From assembly GCA_009724975.1 (NCBI GenBank), contig SRXB01000150.1:1-5511 (forward strand): a stretch of 5,511 nt of DNA, given 5' to 3'. Made by a program: the position numbers and the translations under genes. The notes beneath the pieces were generated by a model, which was given only the letters and a program-made list of their open reading frames with translations, searched no databases and was not told where the DNA came from. This stretch comes from a bacterium. Lineage in GTDB: Bacteria; Desulfobacterota; Deferrisomatia; Deferrisomatales; BM512. This document shows positions 1 through 5,511 of this stretch, one piece after another; within the stretch, counting starts at the first letter, position 1; every line of letters starts with the position of its first letter.

Positions 1-174
1 CAATCCTTTACGTTTTATGGAGCACCAAAGCGCCGGAGTTAAAAACGTGCGGTTTGCGATGCGTGACGCCAAAGTAATGGCTTCTTCAGAGGAGGGAAGG
101 ACGGCCTGATCGGAAACCGGCGAGAGGCAGTCGCAAAGAAAAACAAGGCTTTCCGGCAATTTCTTAATTGCCAT
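1..174 (-). CDS. Probable uncharacterised nucleotidyltransferase family protein, N-terminal 58 codons (runs off left edge)
   Basis: An open frame starts at the ATG at 174-172 and stays open for 58 codons to base 1. It begins MAIKKLPESLVFLCDCLSP and continues through SSEEAITLASRI, TFLTPALW and CSIKRKGL. The ATG lies inside the end of the kinase gene, giving an 11-base overlap with its TAA at 166-164, a typical arrangement for translational coupling. Only a weak TGGA-like ribosome site is visible upstream. The short helical start with a Leu/Cys-rich first helix, and the position directly after an HprK-related kinase, fit the N-terminus of the uncharacterised nucleotidyltransferases (NTP_transf_5 type) found with such kinases. 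The catalytic GSxxxD-type motif would lie outside the window, so the family call rests mainly on context. That a gene begins here is much surer than its function. Confidence 0.55.
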   Translation of the reverse strand, partial: MAIKKLPESLVFLCDCLSPVSDQAVLPSSEEAITLASRIANRTFLTPALWCSIKRKGL

Positions 175-466
175 ATTGTTTATCCAGAAGTTCGCCGACG
201 TCTTTTATTGAGTCGTATGCCAGGTTGAAAGCTGGGACCCGGTTGAAAAAACCGATGATCTTTTTCGCTTTTTCAAGAGTTAAATCCTGGCTGTAATGGT
301 AGCCCGAAGCCGTTATCCTGTCGATGGCGCAGTATGGAGAGATGGGGGAGAGGAGAGGCTTTGCCCCCCTTTTTATTTCTGGAAATAATAATCTGCAAGG
401 CTCGACCGACGTTTCGGGTGGGCAGGGAGCCAAAAGATAGCGAATCTCTTTGCCGTCGGGCCGTTC
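164..466 (-). pseudogene. C-terminal part of the HprK-related kinase, in the same frame after an internal TAG
   Basis: Directly after the TAG at 469-467 the same frame stays open for 100 codons to a TAA at 166-164. It opens with ERPDGKEIRYLLAPCPPE and ends DVGELLDKQYGN. The DGKxxRYL segment followed by Pro-rich APCPP, a hydrophobic PLLSPIS stretch and a closing amphipathic helix match what HprK-related kinases usually carry after their LKPGS segment, which is the last conserved feature of the upstream part. This piece therefore looks like the missing C-terminus, not a separate gene. It has no good start of its own: the frame has only a TTG at 433 near its beginning, with no convincing ribosome site. 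Either the gene is freshly broken by one nonsense change, or the TAG is read through, or the base is a sequencing error. No further stops or frameshifts have accumulated. Confidence 0.7.
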
Positions 467-1288
467 CTATGTCATGGCGTCGGATAAATTAGGGAAACTT
501 CCCACCAAAAGAGGCCAACTGCCGGGTTTAAGGCCAATGCTGAGAGGCAATGCCATAACTTGGCCCAAATCCCCGACTACGGCAACCTCGTCGCTTAATA
601 TATTCCATCCCGAATTGTAAAGTCCCGCAGAGATTGTTGATTTGCCAGAGCCCGACACGCCCGGAAAAATCAGACACGCGCCTTTTTTTTCAACCGCGCA
701 GGCGTGCATGGCTAAAAGAAAGTCAGTGCGCTGATAGGCTATCTTTCTTATCAGGTCGAACAATGGCGGAAGGATTTGGCATTTTGCAAGGGGACCGTAT
801 TGGGTCTCCCCGTTTACGGTTATAAAGTATGCTCCGTCTTTTTTTAAGCATTGGATGAGAAAATCATGAGGCTTTTTTACCGATGTTGTTAGATGTTTAA
901 AATAGGGCCAGATGATTTTTTGAATATTTGGTTCCGGTACTGAGAGTAAAAAGTTTGTGCCAAGTAGCCTTATGGTCCTACCCTCCGCGGGAAAGATTTT
1001 CGGCAAGGCGGGGAATGCCCCGCTTTGGACCTTTTCGGGCGCTTTTTCAGTTCCCTCCCAGAGTTTGATAATCCCGTCGACGGCGCTCCTTAGGGCTTCT
1101 TTAAAATTGGGATTTTTTGTGGCAAGTTCGCCGAGTATTTCGTTTGGCGAAGAGCCCTCGTCTAGCTTAAGAATGGAAAATGAGGCGGCGGCATCGAGGC
1201 CGAAGAGGCTTTTTTGGCTTTGCGAGAAGACGATGGAGCGCTCCCCCATGGGGAAAAGCGCAAGCCTCCCCCCCTTGAGGAGAAGCAT
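467..1288 (-). CDS. PqqD-like/HprK-related kinase fusion, N-terminal part up to an in-frame TAG
   Basis: A 273-residue product from the ATG at 1288; without the TAG it would be about 374 residues. This start is preferred because GGAGAGG lies 8 bases upstream; the in-frame ATG at 1333 adds 15 residues but has no clear ribosome site. Residues about 1-80 resemble PqqD-type domains: a strand with FPMGERSIVFSQSQ, FGLDAAASFSILKLDEG and SSPNEILGELA match the pattern of Leu-rich helix, acidic-Gly turn and helix. Residues about 105 onward look like an HPr serine kinase-type domain: LLAMHACAV with a conserved His (195), Walker A GVSGSGKST (210-218), ILSDEVAVV (231-239) with the acidic pair of the family, and LKPGS (253-257). 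HprK relatives phosphorylate serine or related groups on proteins or peptides, and PqqD-type domains bind leader peptides. The substrate here is unknown. It sits between a lipoprotein gene and a nucleotidyltransferase. The ATP site is retained before the TAG, but the conserved C-terminus is lost unless the TAG is read. Confidence 0.8.
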   Translation of the reverse strand: MLLLKGGRLALFPMGERSIVFSQSQKSLFGLDAAASFSILKLDEGSSPNEILGELATKNPNFKEALRSAVDGIIKLWEGTEKAPEKVQSGAFPALPKIFPAEGRTIRLLGTNFLLSVPEPNIQKIIWPYFKHLTTSVKKPHDFLIQCLKKDGAYFITVNGETQYGPLAKCQILPPLFDLIRKIAYQRTDFLLAMHACAVEKKGACLIFPGVSGSGKSTISAGLYNSGWNILSDEVAVVGDLGQVMALPLSIGLKPGSWPLLVGSFPNLSDAMT

Positions 1289-1296
1289 CGGTGGAT

Positions 1297-1303
1297 CCTC
1301 TCC
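1297..1303 (-). promoter_or_regulatory. Shine-Dalgarno site that decides the kinase start
   Basis: On the minus strand this reads GGAGAGG and ends 8 bases before the ATG at 1288-1286. The upstream in-frame ATG at 1333 is immediately preceded by an in-frame TGA and only by a poor GGGCG-like site. The start at 1288 also puts the PqqD-like domain right at the N-terminus, as expected for that family. Confidence 0.65.
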
Positions 1304-1442
1304 ATTTGAGGTTTTTTTCGTTGTACTGTCCATTCACTACGCCCAATGGGCTCCGGCAAGGCGGTTTAGAATTTATCGCATCCTCTTCACGCCGGTTTGG
1401 CAAATGAGGCGGAGTATAAGATTGATACACAAAAGATAATGT

Positions 1443-1853
1443 TCAGCTCTCGTCGCTTATAACCTTTTTGTATTCGTTTATTCTCGCCGAAGACTGGCAG
1501 GTGTTTAGCACCGTGCCGCTAGAGTCTAAAGCCGTCACCCTGTAGGTGTAGAAGACACCTTTGGATAAGCCTGGGTCGGTATATGTGGTGTCGTTTGTCA
1601 CCAGCGTTTCCCTTCGCCCGTTTTCGCCTAATATGTCAACGCGGTAACATGCGGCGGATTTAACTTTGGGCCAGGTGATGACGGCGGTTTCTTTCCTCAA
1701 CTCGATGCGCAAAGGAGGCAGCCCCTCTTCGATGGAAGCGTGGGGTGGGTCGGCAACCGGAGCTTTTGGACCCTCGTTGCTTATGTCGGCACCGCATCCA
1801 CATAAGAACAACGTGAGCGCAAGGGCAAGGACTGTGCGCACTTGTGTTTTCAT
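1443..1853 (-). CDS. Fibronectin type III-like lipoprotein
   Basis: A 136-residue protein starting MKTQVRTVLALALTLFLCGC. A short positive N-terminus, a Leu/Ala core and the LCGC lipobox make Cys20 the likely lipidated residue after signal peptidase II cleavage; Gly at +2 gives no inner-membrane retention signal by the E. coli rule. A linker with several Pro residues follows (about 21-46), then one Fn3-like beta-sandwich at about 47-124: VITWPKV with the core Trp61, YRVDI, the TTYTDPGL turn and YTYRVTALD. Cys69 and Cys119 could form a disulfide across the domain. The tail is short and charged (KKVISDES). The start at 1853 is preferred over in-frame ATGs at 1892 and 1868 because it gives a clean signal peptide and has a good ribosome site. 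It begins 11 bases after the FG-GAP gene's stop, so the two are probably co-translated and may act together at the cell surface. The specific role is unknown. Confidence 0.85.
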   Translation of the reverse strand: MKTQVRTVLALALTLFLCGCGADISNEGPKAPVADPPHASIEEGLPPLRIELRKETAVITWPKVKSAACYRVDILGENGRRETLVTNDTTYTDPGLSKGVFYTYRVTALDSSGTVLNTCQSSARINEYKKVISDES

Positions 1854-1860
1854 CTTCGCG

Positions 1861-1866
1861 CACCTC
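1861..1866 (-). promoter_or_regulatory. Shine-Dalgarno site for the lipoprotein, overlapping the upstream stop codon
   Basis: On the minus strand, GAGGTG lies 7 bases before the ATG at 1853-1851. It shares bases with the TGA (1867-1865) that ends the FG-GAP gene. Ribosomes finishing the giant protein therefore stop right at the ribosome site of the lipoprotein, which suggests coupled translation and supports the shorter of the three possible starts. Confidence 0.7.
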
Positions 1867-4800
1867 ATGGCGTGCAGCCGCCGGGGGGGCATATGAGTTT
1901 TTGAACTCTTCTTCCCGTGGTGTCGTAGTAGACGTCGCTTATGTTTCCGGGAACCAGGAGCGAAACCGTCGATTTGCCCGCGTCGGCGTCGTTTGCGTTC
2001 TTTTGGTAGAATCTCACCACAACGGGGGTTCCCGCGTCGGCCCAGGGCGACGCATCAGCCCTCGCGGAGGGCACGGCGAAGTCAGTGGTGTAGTGGAAAT
2101 AGTCGGCCACCTCGCCGTGGTAGCCCCAGGGAGAGCTTTCCACTAGGTACGGGGCCGTTAGCGTCGCGCTGAAGATGCGGTTAGCGTCTCCGAAGCTGTC
2201 GCCGCAGGAGCCGTCCACTATGCCGGTGCAGTCAAAGATGGCCATCACCGTGACGTAGGAGGAGTCGTAGCCCACCAGCGTCCAGTCTATCGTCTGGGTC
2301 GTCCCCGCGTTCATCTTCTCTGCCATGGAGAGGGTTTCGAGTACCGGAGGTACGCGGCTACTCGCCTCGGAGCGCACGGGCGCAACTGTCTTGGGGTCGG
2401 AGCCGTTTGTGAACTCGTAAATATCCTTGTAGCCGTCGGAATCGGAGTCGGAAGTGCCGCTGGCGGTGGTGAGGTTGCCAAAATGGTAGCGCTCCCACTC
2501 GTCGGGAAGTCCGTCGGAGTCGACGTCCTGGCCGTACCTTGATTCGGAGGGCCAGTTGTCGTAGCCGTCCGCCAGGCCGTCGCCGTCGGTGTCGGTGAGG
2601 GCGCCGTTCATTTTGATTGTGACGGTGGACTGGGTGGTGCCCAGCTCAAGGTCGGACCCGCAGGTGATCATGGTCAGCTTGATGTCGAAGGACTTGTCGG
2701 CTCCGGCCAGGTTTAGGTTGTTTATAGGGATGTATATTGAGCGGCTGGAGTAGTCGCCAAGGGGCCAGACCAGATACTGGCTCTGCCCTTCGTACTCTAC
2801 GTTTTCCCTGGCCGTTGAACCCACGGTATTTATGAATGCCTTTATCGAATCTGAAGAGGAGCAGGCCTGACCTCCGTTTACGACGCCCACGGTCACGTAG
2901 CCCGCGTCTTCGTTTACCGTGTAACTCGGCTGGGCGAGGCCCAACGACGAGTAATTGTATACGCCGAAGTCATAGGCGCATGAGGGCGGGTTTTGAATGC
3001 GTAACCACCGCGTATAAGTCATGTCGTCAAAGAGGAGCCTCGCGCGCCAGCGGTATTTGGCGCCTTTTGTCAGACCTGTTACCACGCCCGACGAGACCGA
3101 ACCCGGATTGGCCCAGGCTGGGGCTGTCCCCGTGGGGACTCCGGTGAAAGCTGTGCCGAGGGGCCTCATCTCCCACTGGATCTTGGCCCTTGGGACTGAC
3201 GACGAAGGGATTTTGGCTGAAAGCATTGCGGAATTGTCGTAGCGGGAAATCATTCCCTGCGCTATGGGCCGCAACCCGTCTTTTGTCCACTGCCTCAGCC
3301 CATAGGAAACGCCTCCGCCGTTCCCCATGTAGAGGTAGGCGCGGCCCTGATACGAGTTGTAGCCATATGCCCCAATCACCACGTCGGCGTAACCGTCGCC
3401 GTTCACGTCTCCCGCGCTGGCCACGGAAGAGCCGAAGTAATTGAAGGTGGCTTCGCCCGTGAAGGTGGCTGCGGGGGTGGAGGAGAGGCCTGAAGCCGAG
3501 CCGAGGTAGAGGTAGGCGCGGCCATAATACGTGTTGTAGCGTTCTGCCCCAATCACCACGTCGGCGTAACCGTCGCCGTTGACATCGCCCGCGCTGGCCA
3601 CGGAAGAGCCGAAGTAATGGTAGGTGGCTTCGCCCGTGAAGGTGGCTGCGGGGGTGGAGGAGAGGCCTGAAGCCGAGCCGAGGTAGAGGTAGGCGCGGCC
3701 CTGATAAGAGTTGTAGTAAGGTCCCCCAATCACCACGTCGGAGTAACCGTCGCCGTTGACATCGCCCGCGCTGGCCACGGAACGGCCGAAGTAACTGCCT
3801 GCCGCTTCGCCCGCTAAGGTGGCTGCGGGGGTTAAACGGAGGCCTGAAGCCGAGCCGAGGTAGAGGTAGGCGCGGCCCTGATTCGAGTTGTAGCCATATG
3901 CCCCAATCACCACGTCGGAGTAGCCGTCGCCGTTGACGTCTCCCGCGCTGGCCACGGAAGACCCGAAGTAATTGCCGGTGGCTTCGCCCGTGAAGGCGGC
4001 TGCGGGGGTTGAAGCGAGGCCTGAAGCCGAGCCGAGGTAGAGGTAGGCGCGGCCCCGATCCGAGTTGTAGCCATATGCCCCAATCACCACGTCGGAGTAG
4101 CCGTCGCCGTTGACATCGCCCGCGCTGGCCACGGAAGAGCCGAAGTAATTGCTGGTGGCTTCGCCCGTGAAGGTGGCTGCGGGGGTTGAAGCGAGGCCTG
4201 AAGCCGAGCCGAGGTAGAGGTAGGCGCGGCCCTGATTAAAGTTGTAGATACTTGCCCCAATCACCACGTCGGAGTAACCGTCGCCGTTGACATCGCCCGC
4301 GCTGGCCACGGAAGAGCCGAAGTAACTGCCTGCCGCTTCGCCCGCTAAGGTGGCTGCGGGGGTTGAAGCGAGGCCTGAAGCCGAGCCGAGGTAGAGGTAG
4401 GCGCGGCCCTGATCTGAGTTGTAGCGTTTTGCCCCAACCATCACGTCGGAGTAACCGTCGCCGTTGACGTCGCCCGCGCTGGCCACTGAAACGCCTAAGT
4501 AAGCGTAGGCGGTTTCCGTGAAGGTGACCGCGGGGCCGCTCCCCAGCGGGGCCGGGGCGGGGCCAAATCCGCCCGTGAAGAGAAAAGCCCTGCCCTCGTC
4601 GGCCTGGCCGTTGTCGTAGGTTCTGGCTCCGACGATTATGTCGGCGTACCCGTCGCCGTTGACGTCTCCCGCACCGGCAACGGAAGAGCCGAACATGGCG
4701 CCGGTCTGGTTTGCTTCCAGCATGGCCGAGGGCGTGGACGGCAGTCCCGACGCGCTTCCGTAATAGACGAAAACCGCGCCCTCGTCGGTTTCTCCGTTGT

Positions 4801-5511
4801 CGTAGTTTCTGGCTCCGACGATTATGTCGGCGTACCCGTCGCCGTTGACGTCTCCCGCACCGGCAACGGAAGAGCCGGACATGGCGCCGGTCTGGTTTGC
4901 TTCCAGCATGGCCGAGGGCGTGGACGGCAGTCCCGACGCGCTTCCGTGATAGATGAAAACCGCGCCCTCGTCGGCCTCGCCGTTGGAATAGTTGGGAGCG
5001 CCGACGATTACGTCACCGTACCCGTCGCCGTTCACGTCCCCTGCACCGGCGACGGAGCTGCCGAAATAGGCGTATGCCTGGTTAGATTCCAGAATGACCG
5101 CAGGGGTGGACGACAGTCCCGAAGCGCTTCCGTGATAGACGAAGGCCGCGCCCTCGCAGTCCTCGCCGTTGTCGTAGTAAGGAGCGCCTACGATTACATC
5201 ACCGTACCCGTCGCCGTTCACGTTCCCCGCACCGGCGACAGAAGAGCCGAAACCGGCGTATGCCTGATTTGACTCCAACATGGTTGAGTAGGCCGAGGAA
5301 ACGCCGGAGACGGAGCCGTGGTAGATGAAGGCCGCCCCCTCGTCTTCCTCGCCGTTGTCGTAGTAAGGAGCGCCTACGATTACATCACCGTACCCGTCGC
5401 CGTTGACGTCTCCCGCACCGGCAACGGAAGAGCCGAACATGGCGCCGGACTGGTTTGCTTCCAGCATGGCCGAGGGCGTGGACGGCAGTCCCGACGCGCT
5501 TCCGTAATAGA
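1865..5511 (-). CDS. Giant FG-GAP beta-propeller protein with Fn3-like, Calx-beta-like and thrombospondin-3-type regions (5' end outside window)
   Basis: The frame is open from the right edge to the TGA at 1867-1865, 1214 full codons. The ATG at 5467 lies inside a repeat (preceded by SASGLPSTPSA), so it is not the true start. Domains in order: 3311-5511, one partial and twelve full FG-GAP/integrin-alpha blades with FGSSVAxAGDVNGDGY cores, where DxNxDGxxD loops should bind calcium; about 2987-3310, an Fn3-like beta segment (QWEMRPLGTAF, KYRWRARL); about 2606-2938, a Calx-beta-like domain (PSYTVNEDAGYVTVGVV); about 2387-2599, thrombospondin-3-type calcium repeats (DTDGDGLADGYDN, DVDSDGLPDEW, DSDSDGYKDIYEF); about 1907-2362, a beta-rich domain I do not recognise. 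The end is GRRVQKLICPPGGCTP. Such proteins are exported and bind calcium, often for adhesion or surface display, but ligand and export route are not visible here. No membrane anchor or known sorting signal is seen at the C-terminus. Confidence 0.9.
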   Translation of the reverse strand, partial: YYGSASGLPSTPSAMLEANQSGAMFGSSVAGAGDVNGDGYGDVIVGAPYYDNGEEDEGAAFIYHGSVSGVSSAYSTMLESNQAYAGFGSSVAGAGNVNGDGYGDVIVGAPYYDNGEDCEGAAFVYHGSASGLSSTPAVILESNQAYAYFGSSVAGAGDVNGDGYGDVIVGAPNYSNGEADEGAVFIYHGSASGLPSTPSAMLEANQTGAMSGSSVAGAGDVNGDGYADIIVGARNYDNGETDEGAVFVYYGSASGLPSTPSAMLEANQTGAMFGSSVAGAGDVNGDGYADIIVGARTYDNGQADEGRAFLFTGGFGPAPAPLGSGPAVTFTETAYAYLGVSVASAGDVNGDGYSDVMVGAKRYNSDQGRAYLYLGSASGLASTPAATLAGEAAGSYFGSSVASAGDVNGDGYSDVVIGASIYNFNQGRAYLYLGSASGLASTPAATFTGEATSNYFGSSVASAGDVNGDGYSDVVIGAYGYNSDRGRAYLYLGSASGLASTPAAAFTGEATGNYFGSSVASAGDVNGDGYSDVVIGAYGYNSNQGRAYLYLGSASGLRLTPAATLAGEAAGSYFGRSVASAGDVNGDGYSDVVIGGPYYNSYQGRAYLYLGSASGLSSTPAATFTGEATYHYFGSSVASAGDVNGDGYADVVIGAERYNTYYGRAYLYLGSASGLSSTPAATFTGEATFNYFGSSVASAGDVNGDGYADVVIGAYGYNSYQGRAYLYMGNGGGVSYGLRQWTKDGLRPIAQGMISRYDNSAMLSAKIPSSSVPRAKIQWEMRPLGTAFTGVPTGTAPAWANPGSVSSGVVTGLTKGAKYRWRARLLFDDMTYTRWLRIQNPPSCAYDFGVYNYSSLGLAQPSYTVNEDAGYVTVGVVNGGQACSSSDSIKAFINTVGSTARENVEYEGQSQYLVWPLGDYSSRSIYIPINNLNLAGADKSFDIKLTMITCGSDLELGTTQSTVTIKMNGALTDTDGDGLADGYDNWPSESRYGQDVDSDGLPDEWERYHFGNLTTASGTSDSDSDGYKDIYEFTNGSDPKTVAPVRSEASSRVPPVLETLSMAEKMNAGTTQTIDWTLVGYDSSYVTVMAIFDCTGIVDGSCGDSFGDANRIFSATLTAPYLVESSPWGYHGEVADYFHYTTDFAVPSARADASPWADAGTPVVVRFYQKNANDADAGKSTVSLLVPGNISDVYYDTTGRRVQKLICPPGGCTP
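3311..4522 (-). repeat. Seven FG-GAP blades, 177-bp period (subtype YNxxQGRAYLYLGSASGL)
   Basis: Seven consecutive in-frame copies, each 59 residues; the first (translation order) is one residue shorter and the last lacks the SASGL tail. Matching points such as the CCACGG anchor fall at 3421, 3598, 3775, 3952, 4129, 4306 and 4483, exactly 177 bases apart. All seven keep the DVNGDGYxD calcium loop. Copies are highly similar at the DNA level, so they arose by internal duplication or have been homogenised. The differences cluster in a few loop codons. Confidence 0.95.
4523..5511 (-). repeat. FG-GAP blades, 186-bp period (subtype LEANQ...DNGExDEG), continuing past right edge
   Basis: Five full copies plus the end of another. 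The anchor points at 4678, 4864, 5050, 5236 and 5422 are 186 bases apart, giving 62-residue blades. They differ from the neighbouring array in starting with LE(A/S)NQ and in having an acidic DNGExDEG loop before the AxxFxYxGSxSG strand. The copy nearest the junction (residues coded at 4523-4720) ends in a Pro/Gly-rich segment, GGFGPAPAPLGSGPAVT, in place of GSASGLPSTPSAM. One copy (coded around 5236) has Asn in place of the first Asp of the calcium loop. Confidence 0.93.

Noticed and set aside
1341..1351. Palindrome GCCCAATGGGC as a possible terminator or operator
   Set aside because: The stem is only 4-5 base pairs with no following T-run, so it is not a credible terminator, and nothing else supports an operator.
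1413..1418. TATACT on the minus strand as a -10 box for a kinase promoter
   Set aside because: No matching -35 box was found at 16-18 bases. The AT-rich gap could hold a promoter, but the sequence alone does not support one.
957..1439. A 160-codon plus-strand open frame opposite the kinase gene
   Set aside because: It lies antisense to a gene with clear domain motifs, its protein is Ser/Pro/Arg-rich with no recognisable fold, and no good ribosome site was seen.
1868..1935. The ending with YYDTTGRRVQK as a type IX secretion sorting domain
   Set aside because: The phrase is only superficially like the GR motif of those domains, and the required following strands and basic end are missing.
2836..3444. 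Several overlapping open frames of 73-103 codons on the plus strand, and one on the minus strand, within the FG-GAP gene
   Set aside because: They are Arg/Pro-rich out-of-frame readings of a GC-rich coding region; the 1200-codon frame explains the sequence.
4946..5272. A 108-codon plus-strand open frame with internal repeats (VAVHVP units)
   Set aside because: Its repeats are the antisense reading of the 186-bp FG-GAP repeat, so repetition is inherited and not evidence of a gene.
3311..5511. The regular 177/186-bp repeats as a CRISPR or non-coding satellite array
   Set aside because: Repeats are contiguous, stay in one reading frame and encode FG-GAP blades; there are no short repeats with unique spacers.

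Overview
All supported genes lie on the minus strand and read right to left, from 5511 to 1. The proteins suggest a Gram-negative bacterium: there is a lipoprotein, a very large secreted-type FG-GAP/Calx-beta/thrombospondin-3 protein, and an HprK-related kinase beside what looks like the family of uncharacterised nucleotidyltransferases. This mix is common in Desulfobacterota, Myxococcota and related environmental lineages, but the window has no phylogenetic marker, so that placement is tentative. The left part (about 1-1440) looks visibly less GC-rich than the repeat gene on the right.

Layout: (1) 1865-5511, the 3' part of a giant surface or secreted protein whose start lies outside the window. 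It has at least 12 full FG-GAP/integrin-alpha-type blades with calcium-binding DxNxDG loops, then an Fn3-like segment, a Calx-beta-like domain, thrombospondin-3-type calcium repeats, and an unrecognised C-terminal domain. (2) 1443-1853, a small lipoprotein with one fibronectin type III-like domain. Its Shine-Dalgarno sequence overlaps the stop codon of the giant gene. (3) After a non-coding gap with no clear terminator, 164-1288 encodes a kinase that joins an N-terminal PqqD-like domain to an HprK-type P-loop kinase domain. It is interrupted by one in-frame TAG at 467-469, and reading resumes in the same frame into the conserved C-terminal part of the same family. (4) 1-174, the first 58 codons of a probable nucleotidyltransferase, overlapping the kinase's end by 11 bases and running off the left edge.

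The PqqD-like/HprK-like/nucleotidyltransferase trio resembles the HPr-related and peptide-modification gene sets known in proteobacteria. No peptide precursor is visible here, so the substrate is unknown. The FG-GAP protein and lipoprotein probably form one translationally coupled export pair; a link to the kinase module is only by proximity.

Most notable are the in-frame amber codon with both halves preserved, the fused PqqD-HprK layout, and the FG-GAP array. The array has exactly seven blades of one subtype after a Pro/Gly linker, and a few loop codons vary strongly inside an otherwise near-constant framework.
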